Positions 48,746 through 61,985 of a stretch of DNA of 64,000 nucleotides are shown here, in pieces. Position numbers and translations under genes: made by a program. Numbering within the stretch: position 1 is the first letter of the stretch; each line of letters opens with the position of its first letter. Origin of the DNA: Pseudorasbora parva (Eukaryota > Chordata > Actinopteri > Cypriniformes > Gobionidae); NCBI RefSeq assembly GCF_024679245.1, contig NC_090178.1, positions 23,840,703-23,904,702 of the forward strand, written 5' to 3'. Below the pieces are notes generated by a model that saw only the letters and a program-made list of their open reading frames with translations, did no database searches and had not been told where the DNA came from.

Positions 48746-50973
48746 TTAAGTTCTCTGTTGTGCATTAGCTGAAGTAATAGTGCCTTTTGTTAATTGGAAT
48801 CTTACCAAGCACATGAAAACCAAGACAAATATTTAGATTATGGCTAGTGATGCACCAATATGAACATTTTTGGTTGATACTGATAATTCTTTATATTTAA
48901 AAGCCGATAACTAATATATTAATATTTTTAGAGAACCTGATTATAAAAACAAAATTCTCACCATTAAAATCCATGTCCCAAACACACAATTATAATGGTC
49001 TCATTATAATTTGATGTAGCCTATGACAGACTTGCACTGCACATGTTGCACTTAACTTTATTTTCCTTTTTTAATGTGACTTCAATCATATTTCAAGCAA
49101 TTCAAAACCATTATGGTGAACAGTGCACATCTGTCTCAGCTGAAGGAAATAACCCATTATTTATCTGCTTTAATATATTGGCCACATTTTTTTATTGGGC
49201 CGATGCTGATGCTGGCCAATATATTGTGCATCACTAATTCTGGCCATAGCAGTCAAAAATTAAATATGGACATCAATTGCTACAATTGTCCTATAAATGT
49301 CGTTTTAACTTAAATGAAACTCTTGCCATATTTTAAAGCATTTCAGTTTGTTGTGTGGAGATGAATATTATGGCATTATTAAGACGTGATGTACGTGCTT
49401 ACTGTATTTGTGCAGGGACTGACAGTACACAAGACTGCACGGAGTCAGGGGGCTGCCATTTTCACGGTTGTTCAGAGGTTTGTTGTTAAATTATCTCAGT
49501 CAACTGTAATATTACTCAGAATTAAAGTTTGGCAAAACTAATGGGAAAAGTATTGTCCATTATTGTCCAACGTTGATATGTGAACCCACCCTATGTGGTA
49601 TTGTGAATGTGGTTAGCCAATTATAAATAATTGTGACCTCATTCTCAACCTTCAACCCAGAGCATCAGATACTTAATTTTCATCTGTCAGCTCAGCTCGT
49701 GTCTACATGTCCATTTTGTACACATACCAACAAAAATAAATGTTGATGTACCTTATTTGAAGTTAAAATTTGTGATCTATCTATATGGTTTACTGATGTC
49801 TTCTGTTTTATTGATTACCTTTTAATATCGGGTACTTTTCAGAACCCTTGAACCATGATGGTTACATATTGTCAATATGAGACATTGTCTACAACAGATA
49901 CATTTCGAAACTAAATTTGTCAACGTTGCTGAGTCACCTACAGTCACCTGAATTTACTGTAAGGTCAAATGAACAGGGAATTTCCATAGTGTCCTAGCTA
50001 CCTCTTCAAATTTCATTGGCTGTCTACTTATGTATTTAGGTACATTATAACTACTACTTGTTTATTATTATATATTTTCCTTCCAGTTCAGTGCCATTTG
50101 TCGCCCCAGATATATTTCACCGTGTGCACAACAATGCCCGCGCAAAGGGAGAGCGTTCTTTAAGCACGCATTTGCGAAAGTGCAGCATTTTTATTTTAGA
50201 TAATATTTTCAGTCTTATTCCCAAATGTTTTCTTTGATATGCTACATTTTACTTTGCACTAGGTTGTATTTAACTTCAAAACTCGCAAACGTTACATGGA
50301 AAAGCAAAGAGAATCCATAAAACTACATAAAATTAAATAGATAGGCTCATCAGTAATTGCCTTGGCATCAGCAGCAGCTGAGGCTGAAATATCACCCTTG
50401 TCTGAACCCGGTAATTATGACCATAACCTTTAAGACTTAACTTTAAAAAAAGAATTGAAGGATGTCATAACAAATTTTTACCGTTTTGTAGGCATTATAT
50501 GCTAGCCTACATATAGATTTAAAAAAAAAATTTTTCGGTAGGCCTAAACCTGCCGTATAGCCGAGATCTAATGTCGTTTTTTATCATGATAGATTCACAT
50601 CAGACTTTTACCACACAAAAGCCTAAAATAAAAAAAATAACCGCCAGACACGTGCCTAAACACACCCTCTGAACATAGATTATGGTAGATACAAGTGATG
50701 CTTAAGCTTAATTTGCATGAGGACTTTATGTTTTAAGACCATATGGCACAAGATAACCTTTTCTTTTAGTAGCCCATATTGGTAATTTTTTATATAACAC
50801 ATGTAGAACAAATTAATGCTAACATTATATTATTGCATTGTTGTATCTTTGTAACAAAAACTAAAGAATAGCACGTTAAGCTCCACCTTTTTTCGCGCTC
50901 ATAAATTGTGTTTACAAACTTTCATTTTGGCATTTCTTCTTAGTTCTCAAACGCAGAAGTCAGATACTTCAAG

Positions 50974-53900
50974 ATGAAGGGCTATATTCTCCTCGCAGTG
51001 CTGGCAGTCACCTTCCTCCAAAGAACCACTGGTAAATAACATTTTGCTTATGACTTTGCAAAACCATTATTTATGGTTATTATGTTTCAACCTTAAACCA
51101 ATGTTCGTGTACCAAACGCAATATTACATCTATAACAAAACAACAAGTAGCCTATTAAATAGCCAAATAAAATGTATAGTTAGCCTATTTATTTTTCACT
51201 TATTTTTTTTATTGCTGGCTGATAGAGTTGCATACCTCAAAACTAAATTCGTCTGAACTACCGACAAGGGGTGTAGCCTACACGGGGATTTTTGCAGTTA
51301 AATGAAAACGGAAGTGTAACCGATTTTGTTAGGTTACAAGGTTGTAGCTAATACAACGATAGGCGTCATATCTTAACATATCGATATATATTATTAAAAG
51401 CCCCACGATGATAGCATTTGCAAAGTGCAATATCATTGTACACAGGACGTTTTTCAAGACGCCTACAGCATTAGGCTAGGAATTTGACACCTTACCTAAT
51501 GCTTGACCCAACCAGTTAGACGACATTTGAAGGAAACGTTCACATATGTTTGACAATAATAACTTTTTTCATTGACATTGCACGTGAGATGAAAAATATA
51601 TTTGCATCTCTGTGTAGTATTTACTTCAGTTTCACTACACTACGCATGTTGCTGTCATGGCTGGCAAACAAAGTGCACAGACCAGGAATTTAGATAATAT
51701 TCTGGCCACTACAGAGTTGATATTAAAAGTCTTCAGCCCTGTTTTTTTTGTGACAACATCAAATCAAGATAAATCATATCAGAACTTTTGTACCATCTAT
51801 ACAATGCCACTGAAAACCAAAGTAACACTTCTGAGAAAAATAAAAAGTGTATTAACTTTATAAGTGTGCACACCTTTAAACTAATACAGCGCTGAATGGA
51901 GTCTGTCTCAGTCTCTCTGTTGAGTATATTAGCTTGACACATCTCGGCATAGTAACATTTTCCCAGTTTTCTTTGCAAAAACATGTTAGATGTTGTATTG
52001 CGGGAGTTTTCAGTGGCATTCCATAGGTTGTAATTTTTACATGAACTGTGAAAAAGTTTTGAAATTTTTTTACATCACAAAAAACAGCTGTTTTTTAGAC
52101 TTTACATATAATTAAATACAGTGATGTGTTACAAATCAGATCAGAGTGACAAAAAACACTGCATCCATATGAGATACTAAACAAATTCTGTTGTTTAGTA
52201 TCCCATATAGATGCAGTTGTTGCTATATTCTATAAAACTAGCGGGGTTCAATTCTCACCATTAACTAGTTGCTTATTTGCATCCATTTTACTAGGATATT
52301 GGCTGTTTACTTATAAAGCACATATTGGGAATGCTTATGCTGCATCCCTTAATGCTACCCCATACTTAAACTTAAACGCTACAAAAACTACTGTACTAAC
52401 TATTAATAAGCAGTACATTAGGAATTTATTGAGGCAAAAGTCATAGTTAATACTGATTATGTGTTTCCCATACTAAAGTGCTTCCAAACTAGCTAATTTT
52501 ATATTGTTTTTTGTTTCAGGTTCTTTGGAGGTAAAAGGTCCAACTGAGCCGATTCTTGAAGGACAGGATGTGACATTGGAGTGTGTGGATACAGAATCTG
52601 AGCTGAACATGAGCACAGTGCACTTTCAGAGGTTCTCTAAGGTAAGGTCACTTACACAATAGCGAGGAAATGTCTGGTACACAATTCTCTTTGACGTGCA
52701 CTTGTCTGTAAATGTCAAGAAAACAGCAGATTGAAACTGAAATGACACCTTGTTTCTCACGGGAAATGAGAAGGATTTAGGTTATTGTTGCTGTCTGTGC
52801 ACGTCCCCTGCAGTGCCGCCAGTCTGATTACTGTAGAAACAGAAAGCGAGAGATCTAAAATTACAAACATATCTGTCAAGGACACTTACTCTCAAATATC
52901 AACACAAATGCTCTCATGATTTCAATCTTATAGGGCAATCACAAATAAAGAACAATATTATTTTGTATGTATTTGTCTGGGGATCAAGGCTGCAATTGGT
53001 ATTTAAACAGCAGGAGGCAGTGTGTGTTTTAGTGAGTTTCTGAGAGCGGTTATTCTGGGTTTAATTAGTATCTGGCAGTGAGGGGCCTTTGGAGGATTCA
53101 GAACATCTGCTGCTTCTGTCGGTGCGGAGTCTGTTTGTCACGTTTTTCAGCTATCTAAATGCATTCGAGCAAAAAATAAAGGATTTCCATACCAACAATC
53201 ACAAAGACAGATGTTTTGTTTTGCAAGCTCTCATTAACCTGTGTTAGTGAGACCAAAGTGCAATTGCCCCGAGTAGTCAGATTCCTCAAAGTGTAGCATA
53301 TTTCATCAAATTTGGCAAGCGTTACCTACTATAGCATACTGTATCATATTTGACACGCACATTTCTAAGGCCTCTGAATGATCAAAATCTAGATGGTAAA
53401 CCTGTTGTACACAATCTAATACATGCCTTCTGTTGTCTTAGGTTTACTTTTTTAGCAAGTAAAAGGCCTTTTAGTACAACTCTAAATATGTCCAGCTACA
53501 GGTCATGATGCACATGTCTTTTTTCAGTGAAATTGTTACTGATTTTTATAAAGTAAACCTAAGTATAACTTTTATATTGGAAGTAATACGTCAAGATAAA
53601 AATTTAAAAGCTGGACTTATGCAACAACTATATACATAAAAAATTTTCTACACGTTATGTTAATTTGTGAGTACAATATATAAGATACAACAGAACATGT
53701 ACATCTCGCAAACATCATTGTATAGCTTTACATTGTTGTTTTGTCCTTCACAATAATCATAAAACTAAGCATTTAAATATCATCCTACTAAGACATTATT
53801 GGGAGACACAAAGTGACAACTGATATTTATATGCATTTTATGTCTCTTTTTTCTTCCCTAGTACATGAAAAGGTGGTATCGCCTAGAGGTGGATCAGGAA

Positions 53901-56900
53901 TATTTCTACCGCCGGTGTTTTCTGTATGATGTGGATGTGAGAAGGGAGGGGGACAGACTGCTCCTCTTCATCGCCAGCATCCAGTCCTGGTCTGAGGGTC
54001 CATACCGCTGCGTCTCTGAGAACAGTTCTGCTCCAGACAACTCCTCCCAGACCCTCACCATCCCCATTCACTGTGAGTAAGAGACGTCATGGGCCGAACA
54101 AGGATATTTTGTGATGCAAATCCCCATTGATTGCTACATGCGTAAATTGATCCATATATGTCTAGATTGTCCAGATGCTTCAATCTTTCTATTGTTGTGT
54201 GTGAGGCCAGTTACATCTGACATTTTGTCGCAAGGAATTTTTATATTTGGGATTTAAAGGCCCAATGACAAATAAAACTCTTTATCTCCCAAGATGACAA
54301 AATCAATATTGATATTGATTGGGGGTTTTGCAGTGCCCAGGGATGAGTTGACTGTGGTGATTTATTGGAAAAACTGAATGAAAAAAAAACAAACAAAAAA
54401 ACAGATGGAGCTATACAGAGATGTTCGATATGTATAATCAGATGGTGACAAGATGATCCATGCTGACAATGTGTTATTACTGTCAACCTGGACTTAAAAT
54501 GCTGTAATCGTTGATAATAATCCATTACTGTCACCAAAAAGTTACACTGCCAATCTGGTGTTGGCAAGATTTCATATTTTTTAAGTCTCTTACCCTCACG
54601 AAAAAGAAGTTTATTCAAGTGTGCTATTAGTATACTTATTTAAAAAAAGAAAGTGTACTTTCAGTCTACTTTTTATGCACTTCTCAGAAATATACTTTAT
54701 GTACTTATCACGGAGCAGTGAGAGAGGACTCAGGCACAGAATGAGATTAAAAAGGTTTATTTGAGACGCACAGCAGGCAGGACGAGAGGTAGTGGGAGAG
54801 GAGTCCAACAGAAGGCAGGGAACAAAGCACCAAAACTTGTCTTGAACCACACAACTGGAAATGTAGACAGGAACACGTAGACAGCAACCTGTGACAAAAT
54901 CCAACAACGGGCAAGGAGGGGGGCGCTATTATGCATTTTATAGTACAGAATCTCCGGATCAAAACACAGGTGAAGAAGAAGAAATAAGTGATAGAAGATT
55001 GCTAAGGCAAATGTAAAATAAAGAAAAATATAGTAAAATAAAGAAAAATCATCAAACAATAAACAGCATTAAATCCAAACTGTCTAATGTTACTGAATGA
55101 AATGCCAAACCCATGAAGAGGAAACGACTGTGAAGCTTTGGGGCTGTAGATGGACTCAATCTATTCCATCTGGACGTAGTCTTTGACAAACATGCAATTT
55201 CCTCGGCTTTTTAGTTTAAAATTTTGCTTTTTTTAATGAAACTTACTGGACCCACTTTATATTAGGTGGCCTTAACTACTATGTACTTACATTTTAATGA
55301 ATCATTCGATACAATGCACTTATTGTTTACATACATGTTTTTACATTGTACTTACATTTTTTGAATTACCTGTATGTATTTACATCTGTAATTGATTTCT
55401 GTAGTTACATTTATAATTACACTGTTAAGTCAAGGCAAATCAACTTTATTTTTTTACAATGCCAATTGTTTCAAAGTTACTGTCACTTTTGATCAATGTA
55501 AAGCATCCATGCTGAATAAAAGTATTAAATATTTCCATAACCTACTTCCTTGTTTTTATGCTATGCAAATGTATCCAGGAGCAGAGCTGTTTTGACTAAT
55601 CCTTTTTTATCCTCATATGTTCTCTCTCTTTCTCTCGCAGATATGCGGGAAGTGGCAGTGCACAGGGCTGGTTTAGGATACTTAACACGTTATTTCAACT
55701 CGGTGCAGGACCTCAAAGTACGATTAGGCGATGATGTGGAGCTGGAATGTTCTACTTCAGCTTCTGAGGCACCTGAGTACTTCTGGGCTAAAGAGGTGAC
55801 GGATGCATTTTTCCTCACAGCCTTTTTTTTTTATACATGATACATTACTCTGTCTGGTACATTACTGTTGTTTTGGGACTGCAGTTGCCTGTTTCCACGT
55901 AATTGACATATAGGTTTCTCATAAATCTGAGAGAAAGGCCTGGAAGGCCAGCTTGCTTAATAAAGTCCTGTTGAAGTGAAAATAAGCTTAGTCACTCAGG
56001 TCTGGGGAAAAGGCTGTGAAAGTTGTCAACTCATTTAATTAGGACAGGAAATGTGCTAAGCCAGGAACAGTATATGGTAGATCTGCACTAAGGAGTGTCC
56101 AGAGGTTATGCCTAGTCTACACTCCCCCGATCAATTCGGATTAAAAAAAAAGTTTATTTATGAGCTTTGTGCACTCGGCGTTGCAGCCAAATATGGGCTT
56201 AGGTGAGAAAATAAAACTCACCAGGCCACAGTTACTTTCCAGTGGCTGTTTATTTATTGTTATGGTTCGAGTAGAAATTTAAGTAGAATTGTGAGAAAAA
56301 TAATTGGGCCCCCACTGATATGACTGACACAATTGATTCAAATCAAAGGCATAAGACACATGAGTCATGACAGATGTTTGCTAAAGAAAACATCTGTTGT
56401 GACTCCAATGTCTTCTTCACTATCCACGATGTATAGAAGTTTTTTTTTTTTTTTTACGATGTGGCAACACTTGAAATATTCCTCAAATTGAGTCACTAAT
56501 ATGTATACTGTATAATTTATATTATATTATTGTCATGGTCGGTTGCAGCGAAGAGGTGAGAGGTGGGATCTAATCGCAGGCAGTCTGGGCAGAAAACAGG
56601 AACAGAAAAACAGAGTATTAAGCAACGTGAACTGACAAATGAACAGAGCAAAACACAGGGCTTCAATAGATGGAAACTAATTAGCAAAATGGATGACTCA
56701 AACAATCGATGAAAAACCATGGAAACAAAGTGAATGCAAATAAACAGAACTAAAATAGGGGAGTATTCCAGAAAGCAAGGATAATTAATGCAGTCACATA
56801 TACCCGAAACTCTCTGTTGATTAACCCAAACTTTGCTTACTCGAGGTATGCTGGTTCCAAAAACTTGTCCGTGAGTAAGTTCAGACAACTCAGAGTATGT

Positions 56901-59900
56901 TAAATGGTTAGTTCACCCAAAAATGAAATTGATGTCATTAATGACTCTAATGTTGTTCCACACCCGTAAGACCTTCTTCAAAGATCTTCGGAACACAGTT
57001 TAAGATATATTTTTTTTTAGTCAGAGAGCTTTTCTGTTCCTCCAATAAATGTGTATGCACACTACTGTCCATGTCCAGAAAGGGAATAAAAACATCATCA
57101 AAGTAGTCTATATGTGACATCAGTGGGTTAGTAGACTCTTGAAGAATCGAAAATACATTTTGGTCCAAAAATATCAAAAACGACATCTTTATTCAGCATC
57201 TTCTCTTTTCCATGTTTGTTTTTAAACCTCAAATAAAGATTCAAACGGTAATAAATCAGCAGTTTGATTCATGATTCGGATCGCCAATGTCACGTGATTT
57301 CAGCAGTTTGACACGTGTTGATTCATGATTCGGATCGAATCATGAATCAACACGGAAGAGAAGACAATACTGAATAAAGTCGTAGCTTTTGTTATTTTTG
57401 GACCAAAATGTATTGTTGATGCTTCAAGAGATTCTAATTAACCAACTGAAGTCATATATAACATATAACATATTAATTCCCTTTCTGAACATGGACAGTA
57501 TAGTGTGCCTACACTTAGATACACTGTCGGACTAAATATAAAATATCTTAAACTGTGTTCTGAAGATGAACGGAGGTCTTACGGATGTGGAACAACATTA
57601 GGGTGAGTCATTAATGACATCAATTTCATTTTTGGTTGAACTAACCCTTTAACTGTGAACACACCAGACATTCTCAATAGAGTGACGAATCTATGATTCA
57701 CAATGGAAACAGCTACGAAAAGGTGCAGCATTCTACTTTCTTTTTCTCCTTTTGTTTAATGGCCATTTACATAACCTACTTGATGCACATTGCCAACTAT
57801 TTGGAGGTTGGCAATCATTTTTTTCAATCTTTTTGTTTAATAAGTAATCTTTATTCACTGATAATAAGGATTAAATTGTTTGTTTGATGCTAATTAATTG
57901 AATGCAGATCCATGTGTGAGATGACTGTAACATAAATAATAAATATATTTTAATTGAATTAACATTTTAACATACATTACCTTATATTAGTGCTTAAGAA
58001 TAAATATATAATAATGTATATTATATAACATGACTATATAACGAATTAAGTTATATCAATAGATGATATTTACACCAAGTGAAAATAGCATATTTTCTCA
58101 GTGATAGATGCTACTTACACTAAGTGAAAAGTGATATATTCTATTTAGTGCTCTTAAATACTATGTAAGTATAAATATGTGTAAATAGTAATTTGATGCT
58201 ATTTATACTTTATTTTGGCAGACACATAATATTTACACCTCAGTATTGTTGTACACTAACAGGATGCAATAATAACATGGAGTGTAAATGATTACTACAA
58301 TTATTAAATGGATTCCATCTTAGTGAGACAATAAAAGCCCCTTCTACACCTACCCCCTAACTGTACAAAATAAATACTCTTATTATTACTAAACATTTTG
58401 TTAGGCACTTTATTTCCACCTTTAGAACATTTTCCTAATTTTTATTGAAAGTAAACACCTTTCCGATGTGATATGTGATAGAAAAAGGGAGAAGAGCGAG
58501 CTCTGCAAAAGGTGGATTCGAACCCGGATTGATCGCGTCAAAACGTTCATTGAGCCTCACGCTTTACTGACTACACCACTAAAGACGTTGAAATTCACAT
58601 ATCTTGTTTGACTCAACCGGCCATTGTTGGTCAGAGTGTGAATAGTGCTTTTTTCAACAAGGAGTGATATTTGCACTTGGTGTAAATAGACACTCCATTA
58701 AAGGGATAGTTCACCCAAAAATGAAAATTCAGTCATCATTTACTCACCCTCAAGTTATTCCAAATTTTCTTTCTTCTGCAAGAGCAACCATTCACTACCA
58801 TAGTATTTTTTTTTTGGTAGTCAATGGTTGTTCTATCTGCTTTGTTATAAATATTCTTCCAAATATCTTCTTTTGTGTTCAGCAGAAGAAAGAATCACAT
58901 ACAGATTTGAAACAACTTGAGTGTGAGTAAATTATGACAGAATTTTCATTTTTGGATGAACTATCCCTTTAATTTATATATCATGCAGCTGAATACCTCT
59001 TAAGCAAACTAACCCTGGAACATAACCTGCTCCGGTGCAGGTTATGTTCAGAGATTAAGTTATTATGTCTACTTTCCCTGAAAGTTACCTCTGTTTTTGG
59101 AACCAAAAAGTTGAGGTTATCCGCTTGCTTACCTTTAAAAGTCACATAACCTACTTTCTGGAATACCCCCCAGGTGGAAAACACGCAAAACAGATAACCT
59201 GTATATATTATTATTATATTATATGAATTATATTATAGATATATAATCAATGAAAATAATTTTAGGGACAGTACCAAATGTATTCTGGTAAGCCCAGTAA
59301 AACATTGAAGTGAATATTAATTCACCCATGTGTTTAACTCTTGAACATACTAATATTGACTCGTGTACATGTAACCTGCTGTAGAAAGCACAGCACATGT
59401 TCTTATTCTCCAAAAAAAAAGTCCCTCTAAATGTCATGATGTGGGTGATCGATGACCATAAAATTTCATGAGATGGAAGTCCAGAATGAGTCACACATGT
59501 CCTCCATCACATCAAAAATGTGTGCTATCATTCTCTGACAGCTAAAACCCCCTCGGGCTCAAATAAATATTATGCAAGGGCATGTTTTTGCTTAGTCAAT
59601 ATGGCTTCAAATATGCAGTTCAAATTGTTACCCAGGGCATGACTTAATAAAAGTAGATTCTTATAAATAGAGTAAACCAGAAAACAAGCTTCCCTTAAAT
59701 GGCAGAACATGGTCTGGTGTATAGCAGCTACCTGTTTATTGTGCTGTGTCTGCACTCCAGCAGAGGAAGCAGGAAGACGCTTGGAGCCAACGGATTAGCT
59801 CAAACAATGGTGCTTTGGCCAGAGCTTGGCTTGACTGGGAATCCTCTTAATTCACTTTCATTTAAATTGAAATGGACTTTGTTGGCAGGCTCCAGAAGTC

Positions 59901-61985
59901 CCTCTAGTGCCAAAAGCATTTGTATAGTTATGATGTGCTCTGAGTGGTTTTTGCAAAGGCATTTGTTTCCTTGAATTGTATGGTGTTATGTTTTATTTTT
60001 TTTACTTCATTACTCTTTTATAACCACTAACATTATTTATTGTAAATGGCACTTGGATTCTTGGGGAAATTTTAATAAATAAACAAAAAAAGGAAACATT
60101 TTTTTCCTTTTCATTTCTGTTGTATTTTCGATTCGAAAAAATTGCACAATTCCCTTCCTAAGAATGATTACTTCTGCCTTATTTTTCTTTCGTCAAAGCT
60201 TGTAGTTCCTGCTTTGCTTTTCACTTCTCTATAACTTCTGTGTGTGTCTATTTTATATCAAGGGAGAGGACTGGATTTTGCCCTCCAATAAGTTGAAGTT
60301 GAACAATGTGAGGGATCAGAACGGAGGGAGATACACCTGTTCAGCTCAGTCGCCCACTGTGCGATCCCTCGTGAAGAAACGTACAATCAGCATCACTGTT
60401 CTACCAGGTCAGAAGTGTGTGGCTTGTGGAGAACATCTTCAGCTAATTTGTTCATATACAGCAGGGCTTCTCAACACTGGTCATAGAGGTCCACTTTCCT
60501 GTAGCGTTTTGCTTCAGCCTTGATCAAACGTTTTAGTAATCTTGAAGACCTTGATTAGCTTGTTCAGGTGTGTTTGATTAGTGTTGGAACTAAACTACAG
60601 GAAAGTGGATTTCGAGGGCTAGAGTAGAGAACCCACTGATGCACAAAATGTTCATAATTTGAATGTTTTTTTTTTTTAATCCAATGGCACTGGCAACTAT
60701 TCAGCAACCAAAATCCCTTTTGGATCTATTTGTCCAATTTTCAGTTTTAGAGCATAAAGCCTGTATAACACAATAATATTGCGAATACCTTGTGCCCTCT
60801 TTTAACTTCCATAATATGACATATTCGTCATTTTGAAATGATAAACAATGGCCAGTTTTCTTTCAGTCAGGAAAATACCTACTGTATGTCTGCACAACAT
60901 GCATAATATATTTCATGCTATTAAAACTGAGCATTATAGCTTTAAAAACATATATATCTCAAATTATTTTTATTGATAGGGCACTTTTCGCAATCAATAA
61001 TGTTTCAAAGCAGCTTTACAGATGATTGTCTAATTGTGCAATAATGTCTTACAATGTTTTTCTGCCTTTTGACAATGTTCAATATGTATATCGATATTTT
61101 GTAATTGCTCTAAGGAATGGTCAGAGAAACCGCAGTTTAAATCAGCCACTGTTATCAAGTAGATTTAAAGTGAAAAAGGAGTGGAATAAAATTGATGTGA
61201 GGAGAAAATGAGTCATTTCAGAGAAAGAGCAAGTTGTTACATTTTGATTTGAAGAATAAGAAGTCAACAGTTATTGCACTAACGTGCGCCGATGAATCAT
61301 TCACAATAAGAACTGAATCGAGGAAGTAAATAGGGTTCAATTTGATTTAATGTTGACATACTTTCAATGAGCTCACCTGCTCAAGCCTGATCAACTAATA
61401 CCAATGTTAATCAGGTTGAAATGTTTGATTTGGTTTTTTTGTTGTTTTAAACACACGCATAATATGTGTTTTTGTCTGTCTCTTAGAGGATGCAGCGTGG
61501 TATGAGTCAACCACCAGTCAAATTATCATGGCAGCTGTTGCTGTATTGGTCCTTCTGGTGGTTCTAATATCCATGACCGCTTTCCTTTGCCGCCGAGCCA
61601 ATCAGAGGAAGTGCAAGGGACCCATGTAAGTCCTCCAAATCACCCTAGTCGTGTTGTCTGGAAATGTGTGCAGTGATTCATGTGGGTGTTTGACCTTCAG
61701 CCCTCCTTTATCATGTCGAGTTGAGTCTGTGTATTACTGTGAGCATCAGTAGACGCTGATGTCCAGCTTCTCTCGCCCTCGAAGCTGTCGAGGCAGGCTA
61801 GTCTCGATAACTACACCCCTCCCTCAGGCCCACATCTTTTCTTATTCTGCCAGATAAAATGTTCACTCTGTTGTATTTCCTTCTCTCGTCCTCTCAGTGA
61901 TGACCGTTCCCAGAAGAAACCCATCTACAGATCCAGCGTGGAGTCCCTGCCCTCCACCGCTGGTGACAAGCAGCCGCTTGTGTAA
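50974..61985 (+). CDS. Two-Ig-domain type I membrane protein (cell-adhesion-like)
   Basis: Coding exons 50974-51031, 52520-52641, 53862-54072, 55641-55795, 60263-60407, 61487-61625 and 61898-61985 join in frame to 305 residues. The signal peptide is about 1-20 (MKGYILLAVLAVTFLQRTTG). The first Ig-like domain has Cys41 and Cys110 (GPYRC) with extra Cys79. The second has LEC...YFW...GGRYTC. N-glycosylation sites include NMS at 49 and NSS at 114 and 120. A transmembrane helix spans about 243-266, then RRANQRKCK and a 39-residue tail ending DKQPLV. Such proteins act as surface adhesion molecules or receptors. The tail has one Tyr (PIYRSS) but no classical ITIM or ITAM. The phase 1-0-1-0-1 pattern means each Ig domain is split by an internal intron. 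Resemblance to ALCAM/MCAM-type proteins is only general; I cannot name the orthologue. Confidence 0.88.
54710..55050. repeat. Probable interspersed repeat in Ig-gene intron
   Basis: A purine-biased GC-richer block ('gagattaaaaaggtttattt', 'acgcacagcaggcagg') differs from its surroundings. 56530-56680 has similar composition ('aggtgggatctaatcgcagg'). Termini are unclear. The overlapping minus-strand hydrophobic frames have no recognised domain. Confidence 0.35.
56904..57648. mobile_element. TTAA-flanked fold-back MITE
   Basis: The left end ATGGTTAGTTCACCCAAAAA and the right end, reversed, AGGGTTAGTTCAACCAAAAA are flanked by TTAA (56900-56903 and 57649-57652). Both arms contain the inverse-related 'gtaagacctt.ttcaaagat' and 'atcttaaactgtgttc' phrases. 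The centre has a palindrome at about 57318-57355 (GATTCATGATTCGGATCGAATCATGAATC). It is non-coding and lies in Ig-gene intron 4. Confidence 0.85.
58290..58590 (-). repeat. tRNA-derived SINE
   Basis: On the minus strand there is an RNA polymerase III A-box-like TGGTGTAGTCAGTAAAGCG (58560-58578 reversed) and a B-box GGTTCGAATCC (within 58514-58527 reversed), spaced as in a tRNA. The T-stem does not pair well, so it is not a functional tRNA gene. The tail toward 58300 contains 'ccttctacacctaccccc', which suggests a SINE body. Confidence 0.55.
58702..58968. mobile_element. Intact 267-bp TTAA MITE
   Basis: The ends AGGGATAGTTCACCCAAAAA and, reversed, AGGGATAGTTCATCCAAAAA are flanked by perfect TTAA (58698-58701 and 58969-58972). 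The arms pair over much of the element. It is the best-preserved copy of this family in the window and has no coding capacity. Confidence 0.92.
60462..60638. mobile_element. hAT-like fold-back MITE
   Basis: It starts CAGGGCTTCTCAACACTGG and ends with the inverse type GTAGAGAACCCACTG. Internal arms 'actttcctgtag' and 'ctacaggaaagt' pair. No clear target duplication remains. It begins 55 bp after Ig-gene exon 5. Confidence 0.65.

Larger units (their letters stand above)
46539..50973. other. 3' UTR of the zinc-finger gene, then repeats and Ig-gene upstream DNA
   Basis: No coding exon can be supported. 47230-47744 is a fragment of the 'gttcaccc' TTAA family with an intact right end (GGGTGAACTATCCCT|TTAA). 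48340-48745 is a palindromic minisatellite. The last 100 bp before 50974 lack a clear TATA box at canonical spacing, so the Ig-gene start site is not assigned. Confidence 0.5.

Noticed and set aside
54241..55059. Minus-strand hydrophobic reading frames up to 125 residues
   Set aside because: They lie in an Ig-gene intron within repeat-like DNA, with no domain, no splice context and low-complexity Phe/Ser/Leu composition.
56517..56888. 123-residue minus-strand frame
   Set aside because: It is Cys/Phe/Leu-rich without a recognised family and sits in intron 4 of the Ig gene beside transposon ends.
58505..58588. Functional tRNA gene on the minus strand
   Set aside because: A and B boxes are present, but the T-stem and acceptor stem do not pair properly. 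It is better explained as a SINE head.
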